Shown piece by piece: positions 1-6,569 of a stretch of 8,047 nt of DNA. The stretch lies in NCBI GenBank assembly GCA_022572905.1, contig JACZUZ010000066.1:1-8047 (forward strand). The letters run 5' to 3'. Source of the stretch: Candidatus Zixiibacteriota bacterium. Lineage in GTDB: Bacteria; Zixibacteria; MSB-5A5; GN15; JACZUZ01. Position 1 is the first letter of the stretch; every line of letters starts with the position of its first letter. The translations under genes and the position numbers were made by a program. The notes beneath the pieces are model-generated. The model made no database searches, had not been told where the DNA came from, and saw only the letters and a list, made by a program, of their open reading frames with translations.

Positions 1-766
1 CCGGAATATTCAGCCCCTGTGCGAATCCCGTTTCAAAATAGACTGCTTGCCGCTGTCCGGTGAAATCGGCAACTACAAATCTACTGCGCCTTATCTGGGC
101 TATGATTTCGTTGTCTATCTTAGTTAGGCTATCATCTGCGTCTATGCGATATGGAGTATATCCTGATTCTTTGATGGCCGGCGCGATAGCATCATCATAA
201 ATATATTTGCGATCTTTGCTGAAGCTCATGGCTACAAAAGCTTGTATCGATTCACTTCTGTCAGATTCTTTAATTTCTTTAACTCGTCTCCATCCTGCTG
301 GAGAAATTACGAGCGCATTGTTGGGTTCATTTTCTCTCAGTAGTTTGTCCTCACGCAGAAACTTTATCAGCATTCCAAATTCCGCTTGCCCCTTGCAATA
401 TCCGAGCGGGTAGTCGGCCGCTGGTTCCACGTGGACAACATCCGCGACGTTTCCCGACATTCGAGAAATGTTGAGCAGGAATTTGTCAAGTCTGTCCAAG
501 GGTTCCTTAGGGCATGCGGCGAGAATTTGTGGCACAGAATCAGATGTGAACAAAGGCCTGGCCCTCTTGACCAAATCTCTTTCCCTCAAATATCCGGATA
601 GAAGGTGTTTATCTTTGGCATTAGCGATTTCTGAGATGGCTTGTGTAGTCATAACATAAGTTCCGCAAACCGAACAATGTATTACTGGCCGCCTATTTAG
701 CTTGTCAGTATCATCGTATGAGTGCTCCGCCTTTCGTCTGCAGATATAACAGCTGGTTTCGTCCAC
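1..766 (-). CDS. Zinc ribbon / winged-helix / nucleoside 2-deoxyribosyltransferase-like protein (C-terminus outside window)
   Basis: This is an open frame of 255 codons with no stop before the left edge, so the C-terminus is missing. The start is a GTG at 766, chosen because AAAGAGGT lies just upstream and overlaps the helicase stop at 777. Residues 6-34 hold a Cys4 ribbon (C6xxC9 and C31xxC34). Residues about 85-166 look like a winged helix: a hydrophobic helix followed by ALVISPAGWRRVKEI, which resembles the LTxxG-helix ending of such domains. From residue 176 (AFVAMSF) a Rossmann-like domain begins, with VVADFTG at 231-237 and VYFETGFAQGLNIP at 242-255. This matches the nucleoside 2-deoxyribosyltransferase-like superfamily, and E245 sits where those enzymes carry the nucleophilic Glu. 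Known members move or hydrolyse deoxyribosyl groups, and related folds act as effectors in nucleotide-signalling systems. Whether this one is an enzyme, a sensor or an effector is unknown. Its placement 10 bases behind the helicase gene suggests co-expression. Confidence -1.
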   Translation of the reverse strand, partial: MDETSCYICRRKAEHSYDDTDKLNRRPVIHCSVCGTYVMTTQAISEIANAKDKHLLSGYLRERDLVKRARPLFTSDSVPQILAACPKEPLDRLDKFLLNISRMSGNVADVVHVEPAADYPLGYCKGQAEFGMLIKFLREDKLLRENEPNNALVISPAGWRRVKEIKESDRSESIQAFVAMSFSKDRKYIYDDAIAPAIKESGYTPYRIDADDSLTKIDNEIIAQIRRSRFVVADFTGQRQAVYFETGFAQGLNIP

Positions 767-776
767 GATACCTCTT

Positions 777-3077
777 TCACCCAACCGGCTGGACAGTCGT
801 TGCGGAGAGCATCATTTCTAGCAGTTTGATTGCGCCGGGTTTGCCGTTTTCGCCGATCTCAAGCGGAGGGCCGACACATGAGGGACATCCGTTTTCACAT
901 CCGCAGTGGCGAGCATGATAGAGGCAGGCTCCGAAGAGTTCATCGCGTATGGTGAATAGCTTTTCCGAAAGCCCCACACCGCCGGGGACGTTTTCATACA
1001 TGTAAATTGTAGGAAGTTCTGTGAATGGCGCGCGGAGTTGCGAAATCGAACGTAGATCGCGCGGGTCGCACATCACCCAGAGCGGCGCAATCTTGCCGAG
1101 GAGATTCGCCGTTGCGCGCAGGGCCGCGCCGGTTTCCTCGCCGCCGAAACCCATACGGTCTTTTAAGTCTTCCGGGAAGGCGTACCAGAAAGCCTCGGTG
1201 TTCATTTCCATCTCAGGCAGACTAAGCTGGCCAAAACCGACATTCTCGTGCGAATGGAATTTGATTTTCTTGTACATAGTTGTCACCCAGCGAATAGAAA
1301 CCTCGCCTAAGTTAATTACGCTATCGCCCTTGGATTGTGATTCGTTTATGCGAAGGACTGTTAGATCGGCCTTTGTTTCGGCGTCGGTGTAATAGTCGAC
1401 CTTGACTTCTTTGACATAGGCTTTGCGTCCGTCCCAGTCGAGATTGGTAACCTGATATGTTTCGCCATTATGTATATAAATCGCTTCGGGATGAACAAAA
1501 TACGGCGCCGAAAAATAATCGACTTCTCCGATTACTTTGTGATTATCGCTTTCATTCATGATGACAAAATTTTCAGGCGACGCTGATCGTAGCGAAACCT
1601 GCTCGGCCGGATATATCTCCGAGGACCAGTGGAATTTCTTCCCGGATTTGCGCAAGACCTTATGGTCTTCCAGATATTCAAGTATCTCAGTCGTGCCATC
1701 GGCGCCGAAGTTTTCCTCGGTTGTCATGGGGAGTTCATAGCTCGCGCATTTAAGGTGGCTGGTTCTAATAATCAGATTGTCAGGATCAATAATTCCCATC
1801 TCCGGAGATTTTTTGAAAATATAATCAGGATTGGCGCCGAGGAATTGATTTAGGGCCGAGCTGTTAGTAATAAAAATTGTTAGTGATGTTGCCTTCCTGC
1901 GCCCCGCGCGTCCCGCCTGTTGCCAGAGCGACGAAATCGATCCGGGATAGCCGACGATTATTGAAACATCCAGCGAACCGATATCCATGCCCAGCTCAAG
2001 CGCGTTGGTGGATACAACGCCTGTGATTTCTCCCGAGCGTAAACCTTCTTCGATTTTTCTGCGTTCGTTCGGCAAATATCCACCGCGATATCCGGCGATC
2101 TTGATTCCGCGATCAAAAGCTTTGCCGACAGATTGTTTGAGATAAACCAATAACTCCTCAACCCGGGTGCGGGAATGCGCGAAAATTATTGTCTGAATTT
2201 TTTCGCGGAGAAACCATTCCGCCAGTCTGCGCGCTTCATTGACAGCCGAGCGGCGAATTCCTAAACGCGGTTCAACAACCGGCGGGTTGTAGATTATGAA
2301 ATGCTTTTCGCCGCTTGGAGCGCCGTTTTCGTCGATCAAACGCACCGGGCGGCCAATAATGCGCGAGGCTAATTCATCCGGATTGGCGATGGTCGCGCTT
2401 GAGAGGGCGAAAACCGGGTCGGAACCATAGAACTCGCAAATCCGTCGCAAACGCCTGATAACATTTGCAAGATGAGAGCCGAACACTCCGCGATAATGGT
2501 GGACTTCATCGATGACCACAAATTTGAGATTTTCAAAGAGTTTTATCCAGCGCGTGTGATGAGGCAAAATCCCGGAGTGAAGCATATCGGGGTTGGTTAT
2601 GACAATATGCCCCGCGCTACGGATGGCGCGGCGAACATTTTGCGGCGTGTCACCATCAAACGTATATGTCTTAATATCCACACCGAGATCATCTATAAGA
2701 CTGCTCAGCCCGGTGGTTTGATCTTGCCCCAGCGCTTTAGTGGGGAAAAGATACAGCGCGCGGCTGGCGGGATTATCCATGATAGTGTTTAAGACGGGGA
2801 GATTATAGCAGAGCGTTTTGCCGGAAGCGGTTGGGGTAACCACAACCGTATCCGCTCCGCCTGAGAGCGAGTCGAGCGCCAAACGCTGATGAATATAGAG
2901 TTGGTCGAGGCCGCGTTTCTTGAGTGTCTCCACCAGGCGCGGATTAAGAAAATCCGGATAGTCGGCGAAACTGCCGGGTTTTGGGTCTAGTGTTTGCCAG
3001 TGGACTATGTTTTGACTGATAGACTGATCGGAGCGGAGCTTATCGAGGATTTGTTCGAAATTCACAGGCGACATCAC
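777..3077 (-). CDS. mrfA: DEVH-box superfamily 2 helicase, MrfA/YprA type with C-terminal Cys4 (DUF1998) domain
   Basis: A 766-residue superfamily 2 helicase, close in length to Bacillus subtilis MrfA (about 750). Visible motifs are a Q-like YIHQR (61-65), Walker A TPTASGKT (81-88), PTKAL (112-116), DEVH (190-193), SAT (227-229), IIFAHSR (297-303), STNALELGMDIG (356-367) and QQAGRAGR (386-393). The C-terminal part has PTIYMYENVPGGVGLSE (689-705) and a cysteine cluster at C725, C727, C731 and C734 (CGCENGCPSC), the hallmark of the DUF1998/MrfA metal-binding domain. MrfA is a 3'-5' DNA helicase that acts in mitomycin C repair in Bacillus, where it works with the exonuclease MrfB. No MrfB-like exonuclease is visible here; the next gene is the deoxyribosyltransferase-like protein instead. 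The start may be the GTG at 3077 or the ATG at 3074; neither has a strong Shine-Dalgarno site. The gene begins 13 bases after the archaemetzincin-like stop. The family call is secure; the in vivo role is by analogy. Confidence -1.
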   Translation of the reverse strand: MMSPVNFEQILDKLRSDQSISQNIVHWQTLDPKPGSFADYPDFLNPRLVETLKKRGLDQLYIHQRLALDSLSGGADTVVVTPTASGKTLCYNLPVLNTIMDNPASRALYLFPTKALGQDQTTGLSSLIDDLGVDIKTYTFDGDTPQNVRRAIRSAGHIVITNPDMLHSGILPHHTRWIKLFENLKFVVIDEVHHYRGVFGSHLANVIRRLRRICEFYGSDPVFALSSATIANPDELASRIIGRPVRLIDENGAPSGEKHFIIYNPPVVEPRLGIRRSAVNEARRLAEWFLREKIQTIIFAHSRTRVEELLVYLKQSVGKAFDRGIKIAGYRGGYLPNERRKIEEGLRSGEITGVVSTNALELGMDIGSLDVSIIVGYPGSISSLWQQAGRAGRRKATSLTIFITNSSALNQFLGANPDYIFKKSPEMGIIDPDNLIIRTSHLKCASYELPMTTEENFGADGTTEILEYLEDHKVLRKSGKKFHWSSEIYPAEQVSLRSASPENFVIMNESDNHKVIGEVDYFSAPYFVHPEAIYIHNGETYQVTNLDWDGRKAYVKEVKVDYYTDAETKADLTVLRINESQSKGDSVINLGEVSIRWVTTMYKKIKFHSHENVGFGQLSLPEMEMNTEAFWYAFPEDLKDRMGFGGEETGAALRATANLLGKIAPLWVMCDPRDLRSISQLRAPFTELPTIYMYENVPGGVGLSEKLFTIRDELFGACLYHARHCGCENGCPSCVGPPLEIGENGKPGAIKLLEMMLSATTVQPVG

Positions 3078-3090
3078 TTTCGAATTGTTC

Positions 3091-3675
3091 TCAGGATTTC
3101 CCGTTTAACATACGGGCGCATACATCGCAAAACTTGGAGCTTTTTTGGTCAATTTCCATCATATTTCTAGAAAAATAGTGAACACAGCGAGCGTTTTTGC
3201 AGTATGGAATTTCCAGCAGATAGCCCATTTGGCTGACTGACTCCTTGTAGAGTCGGTCATAGACGAGGCGCTCATCTTCGGGCAGACCATAGAATTCCTG
3301 GCGAATTTGGAAAAGGGAGACAGATGACACTCCCGAGAGACGGTCGGCGTAACTGATTACAAAGTTCTCGTCCGGCACATAAAGGTCCTCTTCGCAGATA
3401 GCCAGGACCTTCTCACGCTGATTGGCTTTTGCTCGCTCAAGTTTGGAGAGCAGCACGCGGGCATAGTATTGGTTACGAATGACGTTGTAGGATTCGTCGG
3501 GCATTTTCATGCCTTTGAGAATATCCACCGAACGGTCGAATATTGGTCCGATTTCAGTGGCCAGACGATTGACGAGCGTATAATCGACTTCGCCCATCGG
3601 CACAACCACTACTTTTGACTTTAAGATTCCCACAGTTTGTAAATTATAAGAAATTCGGACGCTGGAGCAACCCAA
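3091..3675 (-). CDS. Archaemetzincin-family protein with lost protease active site (probable pseudoenzyme)
   Basis: The fold signature of archaemetzincins is clear: first strand KVVVVPMGEVDY, YNVIRNQYYARVLLSKLE (63-80), KVLAICEEDLYVPDENFV (89-106), and a C-terminal four-cysteine site (C159, C164, C183, C186) that in the family holds a structural zinc. Active members carry HExxHxxGxxH next to the first of these cysteines. Here the aligned residues 148-158 read SQMGYLLEIPY, so all three His ligands, the catalytic Glu and the conserved Gly are replaced. The Met of the following CVM is a His (CVH, 164-166). The frame is open throughout and the rest is well kept, so this looks like a maintained non-proteolytic protein rather than a decayed gene. 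The start is uncertain: the longest form begins at TTG 3675, while GTG 3633 fits the usual family N-terminus better. Neither has a convincing Shine-Dalgarno site. The helicase gene follows after 13 bases. Confidence -1.
   Translation of the reverse strand: MGCSSVRISYNLQTVGILKSKVVVVPMGEVDYTLVNRLATEIGPIFDRSVDILKGMKMPDESYNVIRNQYYARVLLSKLERAKANQREKVLAICEEDLYVPDENFVISYADRLSGVSSVSLFQIRQEFYGLPEDERLVYDRLYKESVSQMGYLLEIPYCKNARCVHYFSRNMMEIDQKSSKFCDVCARMLNGKS
3643..3670 (-). promoter_or_regulatory. Candidate internal promoter before the archaemetzincin-like gene
   Basis: A perfect TATAAT (3648-3643) has TTGCTC (3670-3665) 16 bases upstream on the minus strand. The predicted start near 3636 falls two or three bases before the GTG at 3633, so a transcript from here would be almost leaderless. 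The -35 is weak, so this is only a candidate. Confidence -1.
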
Positions 3676-3712
3676 TTTCGCTCGTGTGGAGGAATGCCGC
3701 CAGAAAGTGATG

Positions 3713-3883
3713 TTATTCCGCTGTGAAGAACGGCTTGTCGCTTCCGGTGGGCGAGTAGGTGATTTCCATGGCTACCCCGCATTTGGGACACCAGGTCGTC
3801 TGCTTTGGCCCCTCGTTCAAGTATATTCGATTGTAGACACGACAACATTTGAAATATACGCCGATAAATCTCCGCGGCGTCAT
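3713..3883 (-). CDS. Small CC/CxxC zinc-ribbon protein of unknown function
   Basis: A 56-residue protein with cysteines C13, C14, C32 and C35 (YFKCCRVYNRIY, then WCPKCG), ending in a PTGSDKPFF segment. I recall similar small proteins in diverse bacteria with the pattern CC-x-VY-x-RIY, a CPxCG knuckle and a G(T/S)D-x-x-FF tail, usually annotated as hypothetical; no function is known to me. The four cysteines probably bind one zinc. The ATG at 3883 is preferred over the in-frame ATG at 3922 because GGAGGG lies seven bases before it, while the upstream ATG has only a weak AGAGAA and would add an unconserved Ser/Lys-rich stretch. The gene lies between deoC (68 bases upstream) and the archaemetzincin-like gene. 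Such ribbons often bind nucleic acid or partner proteins, but nothing here decides between these. Confidence -1.
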   Translation of the reverse strand: MTPRRFIGVYFKCCRVYNRIYLNEGPKQTTWCPKCGVAMEITYSPTGSDKPFFTAE

Positions 3884-3951
3884 TTCATTACCCTCCGAAG
3901 CGCTTTTTTTGCTTGAACTCATTTCTCTGTTAGGGCTCTTGCGGCAACCTC

Positions 3952-4653
3952 TTAAGCCTCGCCTGTTGCCAGCTTTACCTGCGCAAGCGATGCCTTTACT
4001 ATTTCAACGCTGGCGGAGCTTCCGAGTCTATCCGCGCCAAGCTCAATAAATTTCAAGGCTGTTTCCAGAGTGCGAATCCCTCCGGAAACCTTTACCGGGA
4101 TTTCGTTTCTTGCGGCGGAAACTACATTTCCGACAATTTCCTCGGTTGTTTCCCCGAAAAAACCGGTCGCGGTTTTAACAAATTGCGCTCCGGCGTTGAT
4201 GGCAATTCGGGTGGCGTCGATTTGTATCTGCGGATTGATCAGCGGCGCTTCGATGATCACCTTCAAAGTTATCTCTTCGGGCATAGCTCGACGAATTTCG
4301 CTTATCTCCGCCTCAACCTTTGCGTAGGTCTTTGCGGACAGAAGACCAATATTCGCGACCATATCGATTTCATCAGCGCCGTTACCAATATTCTCTAGCG
4401 CTTCAGAGATTTTGTTGGTTGTTGTTGACGCTCCAAGTGGAAAACCAGCCACGCCCACTATTTTGAATTTTCGATCTTCAAATGTATCTCTGACAAGAGA
4501 TATCCAGAACGAATTAACGGCCAGTCCAAAGAATTCATATTCTTGAGCTTCTCTGCATGCGACAATAATTTCCTCGGCTGTCGCGTCGCTCTTGAGAAGA
4601 GCGTGATCGAAGTAGTTGTTTAATTTTCTTTCTGGCATAGCCGTGATGCGCAA
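3952..4653 (-). CDS. deoC: Deoxyribose-phosphate aldolase
   Basis: A 233-residue class I aldolase of the DeoC family, a TIM barrel that reversibly cleaves 2-deoxyribose 5-phosphate to glyceraldehyde 3-phosphate and acetaldehyde in the cytoplasm, the last step of deoxynucleoside catabolism. The catalytic set is visible: K160 in VKTATGF forms the Schiff base, K188 in VKVSGGIR is the second lysine, and D97 in DEIDMV is the proton-relay acid. FDHALLK (15-21) and GFPLGAS (70-76) are further family signatures. The length is typical. The start is TTG at 4653, supported by GAGGA six bases upstream; an in-frame ATG at 4638 lacks such a site. The gene begins 27 bases after the stop of the TonB-domain gene. 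No deoA, deoB or deoD is visible nearby, but the nucleoside deoxyribosyltransferase-like protein downstream could touch the same metabolite pool. Confidence -1.
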   Translation of the reverse strand: MRITAMPERKLNNYFDHALLKSDATAEEIIVACREAQEYEFFGLAVNSFWISLVRDTFEDRKFKIVGVAGFPLGASTTTNKISEALENIGNGADEIDMVANIGLLSAKTYAKVEAEISEIRRAMPEEITLKVIIEAPLINPQIQIDATRIAINAGAQFVKTATGFFGETTEEIVGNVVSAARNEIPVKVSGGIRTLETALKFIELGADRLGSSASVEIVKASLAQVKLATGEA

Positions 4654-4680
4654 ATCAGTTCCTCAGTCATTGAATCTTAG

Positions 4681-6435
4681 TTATCCGGACTTAGCGCTAT
4701 CGGTGGACGGGCTATCTGAAGTGGTTGTGTCCGGTTTTGGTTCATCCGTTTTGGCTGTGTCATTTGCCGCCGTATCATTTGCCGTCGTATCAATTGTTGT
4801 CGTGTCGGAAATAGCCGAATCGGGTCTTGCGGTGTCGGAAGAAGTGGTATCCAGAATTGTTGAATCATTTGCCGTCGTATCAATTGTTGTCGTGTCGAAA
4901 ATAGCCGTATCGAGTGTGGGTGTCGATGTTGTGTCGCTCGCAGTGTCTGCAGCAGTATCTTTAGTAGTGTCAGCAGTAGTGTCCGTGATTGAATCGACTT
5001 TTGCTGTATCGAGTACGCCTATGTCCGCAGAGTTTGTATCCGTCGAAACGCCCGTCGAGTCTACGTTTTTCTCTTCCGATTCTGTCGGAAAGCGCGCCGC
5101 AAGGTGAAATTTCACTTTGTAATTTATATATGTTTCAACCTTGGTTTCGCCAACATAACCCGGTCGAAATTCGGAGAGAAATACGGCGGCGAGGGCGCTT
5201 TTGTCAAAAGCCGCCGCACTGTCGCTGGTCGTTATCAAGCGCGGCTTTACAGGTTGGCCAGTTGTATCAATAAGGCACTGGATTTCCACTTCTCCCTCAA
5301 TATTGTCCTTCAGCGCTTTGGCAGGGTATGGTGGTTGGCGAAAGAATATGAATTGCGGTTCGGAGGTTAGCGTATCGGACGAAGAGCTGTCGGCGATGTA
5401 GCTGGATAATATTTCGAAAGTTGTATGCCCAGCTGGTGGTGGCGGGAAATTCCCTTTTATAAGATCAGCAAGGCGAATGTTATTCTTAGAGAACGCCTGC
5501 ATTGAGCTGTCTAAGGCGGTGTCTTCCTCCGACTCGACATCGGTTAGTAGATTCGCTTTTTCAAGCGGATCGGTTGATCTAAGTTGTTCATCAGGCTCAA
5601 TTTCAGGTAGGCTTTCATAAGAAATTAACTGTTCGTACTCTTCGATGACTATTCCTTCCGGGTGGTACTTGATAATCCAGTTGGTAACGTCCACTCCACC
5701 GTTGAGGCTTCCCGTAAACTGAATCTCGATCGTGTCGCCAATGGATTTCGAGAGGAAAGGCATAAATTTTTCGCCGATCGATTCGCTCAAGTCTATTCTA
5801 TGATAAACAGTATCAACTGTTTCGAGGACAGTATATGAGCCATAACCGGCGTAGGAGAGAGTTGTCAAAATAAAATCCCGAAACTCATTATCCGAATCAA
5901 TAGTCTCTGCGGTAATTTCAAGCGATCGCTCAAAGAAAGGAAAACCCGCAGAATCAATCACGCGCCAACTCTTGTTGTTGCGATTGATAGCGTATGTTTC
6001 CCGCAAGGCGTAGACTCCGTCTCGTGTATACAGAGACACCTCCATAAAATCGATGTCCCTGGCAAACAGCGACGACACCCAGACGGTGCGGCGTTGAATG
6101 AATACCGAATCGCTCTGATATAATCCGCTGTACGGCTTCAGGCCCGAGTTCTCAAAATATTTGGTGGCGTTCTCGCCCCAGATTTGCAGCGCGCGTTCTT
6201 TGATAATTTGCGACACAAGCGCTTCCTGACTTTCAATTATCTCCATGGCCGCTGAATAACGGGGCTGATGGAAATATTCCTCAGGAGTCAGGCGAAGGGA
6301 AGTTCCGCCGGGAAGAGAGGCCGAGAGGCAGATCAGAACCACGAGAGTGAATCCGATAAAATAGAGCCGAGCTGTCCTTCCGGGCTCGGACTGGCTCAGA
6401 ATTGATTTATCGCGATTGGATATTATGTCTAACAT
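4681..6435 (-). CDS. Membrane-anchored TonB C-terminal-domain protein with a long Asp/Thr/Ser repeat tail
   Basis: A 584-residue protein. A short basic N-terminus precedes one hydrophobic segment (about 24-42, LYFIGFTLVVLICLSASLP), so it is probably an inner-membrane anchor with the rest in the periplasm. Residues about 50-330 are unrecognised. Residues about 364-446 match a TonB C-terminal domain: the PPYPAKAL entry, GEVEIQCLIDTTGQ, then FRPGYVGETKVETYINYKVKF. This domain normally contacts TonB boxes of outer-membrane receptors and ends the protein. Here about 130 residues follow, dominated by Asp, Thr, Ser and Ala in DTT, DTA and SD repeats (about 456-584), with no fold I recognise. The proline-rich rod typical of classical TonB is reduced to one PPPP at 331-334. 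An in-frame TAA three codons upstream makes ATG 6435 the first start available; it has no nearby Shine-Dalgarno site. It could be an energy transducer or a cell-wall or assembly factor that borrowed the domain. Confidence -1.
   Translation of the reverse strand: MLDIISNRDKSILSQSEPGRTARLYFIGFTLVVLICLSASLPGGTSLRLTPEEYFHQPRYSAAMEIIESQEALVSQIIKERALQIWGENATKYFENSGLKPYSGLYQSDSVFIQRRTVWVSSLFARDIDFMEVSLYTRDGVYALRETYAINRNNKSWRVIDSAGFPFFERSLEITAETIDSDNEFRDFILTTLSYAGYGSYTVLETVDTVYHRIDLSESIGEKFMPFLSKSIGDTIEIQFTGSLNGGVDVTNWIIKYHPEGIVIEEYEQLISYESLPEIEPDEQLRSTDPLEKANLLTDVESEEDTALDSSMQAFSKNNIRLADLIKGNFPPPPAGHTTFEILSSYIADSSSSDTLTSEPQFIFFRQPPYPAKALKDNIEGEVEIQCLIDTTGQPVKPRLITTSDSAAAFDKSALAAVFLSEFRPGYVGETKVETYINYKVKFHLAARFPTESEEKNVDSTGVSTDTNSADIGVLDTAKVDSITDTTADTTKDTAADTASDTTSTPTLDTAIFDTTTIDTTANDSTILDTTSSDTARPDSAISDTTTIDTTANDTAANDTAKTDEPKPDTTTSDSPSTDSAKSG
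4774..4912. repeat. Two-copy 49-base direct repeat with 90-base period inside the TonB-domain gene
   Basis: Bases 4774-4822 recur at 4864-4912. The first 34 bases are identical and the remaining 15 carry two mismatches. The period of exactly 90 bases equals 30 codons and keeps the frame. The encoded unit is DTTTIDTTAND, seen at residues 514-524 and 544-554 of the Asp/Thr/Ser tail. It is best read as a recent in-frame duplication. Confidence -1.
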
Positions 6436-6450
6436 TTGCGGTTTTTAGTC

Positions 6451-6476
6451 GCGCCCCTCTTCATCGGGGGGGTGCG
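6451..6476 (-). promoter_or_regulatory. GC-rich hairpin in the 5' leader of the minus-strand transcript
   Basis: On the minus strand CGCGCACCCC is followed after a short loop by GGGGCGCG, giving CGCG/CGCG and CCCC/GGGG pairs around a two-base bulge. It lies between the predicted transcription start near 6476 and the ATG at 6435, so nearly all of the short leader would be folded. Pairing was read by eye; no folding energy was calculated. Confidence -1.
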
Positions 6477-6482
6477 CGAGTC

Positions 6483-6511
6483 AATATAGGCGCCCCGTCT
6501 GCGGGGTTCAA
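6483..6511 (-). promoter_or_regulatory. Sigma70-type promoter for the minus-strand gene run
   Basis: The -35 is TTGAAC (6511-6506) and the -10 is TATATT (6488-6483), with a 17-base spacer. These match the consensus at 4 of 6 and 5 of 6 positions. The predicted start near 6476 gives a leader of about 41 bases before the TonB-domain gene. The spacer itself contains a CCCCG/CGGGG inverted repeat. Confidence -1.
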
Positions 6512-6522
6512 ATAGAGAAATT

Positions 6523-6551
6523 TTAGCGCAAAATCCAGAGTCGTGCGCTAA
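6523..6551. repeat. 8-bp perfect inverted repeat between divergent promoters
   Basis: TTAGCGCA (6523-6530) and TGCGCTAA (6544-6551) are perfect inverted copies around 13 bases. The site lies 12 bases upstream of the minus-strand -35 and 18 bases upstream of the plus-strand -35. The position and symmetry suit a binding site for a dimeric regulator, though a transcribed hairpin is not excluded. No regulator gene is visible in the window. Confidence -1.
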
Positions 6552-6569
6552 GGTTATACCCGAGTTTTC

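Noticed and set aside
1021..1392. A 123-codon plus-strand frame inside the helicase gene
   Set aside because: It lies wholly opposite the conserved C-terminal region of the helicase and shows no recognisable domain.
3621..3848. A 75-codon minus-strand frame across the zinc-ribbon/archaemetzincin junction
   Set aside because: It is out of frame with both flanking genes that carry family signatures, and it encodes nothing recognisable.
4616..5107. A 163-codon plus-strand frame rich in Val and Ser
   Set aside because: It is the antisense shadow of the Asp/Thr/Ser repeat tail. The real gene on the other strand has a membrane segment and a recognisable domain.
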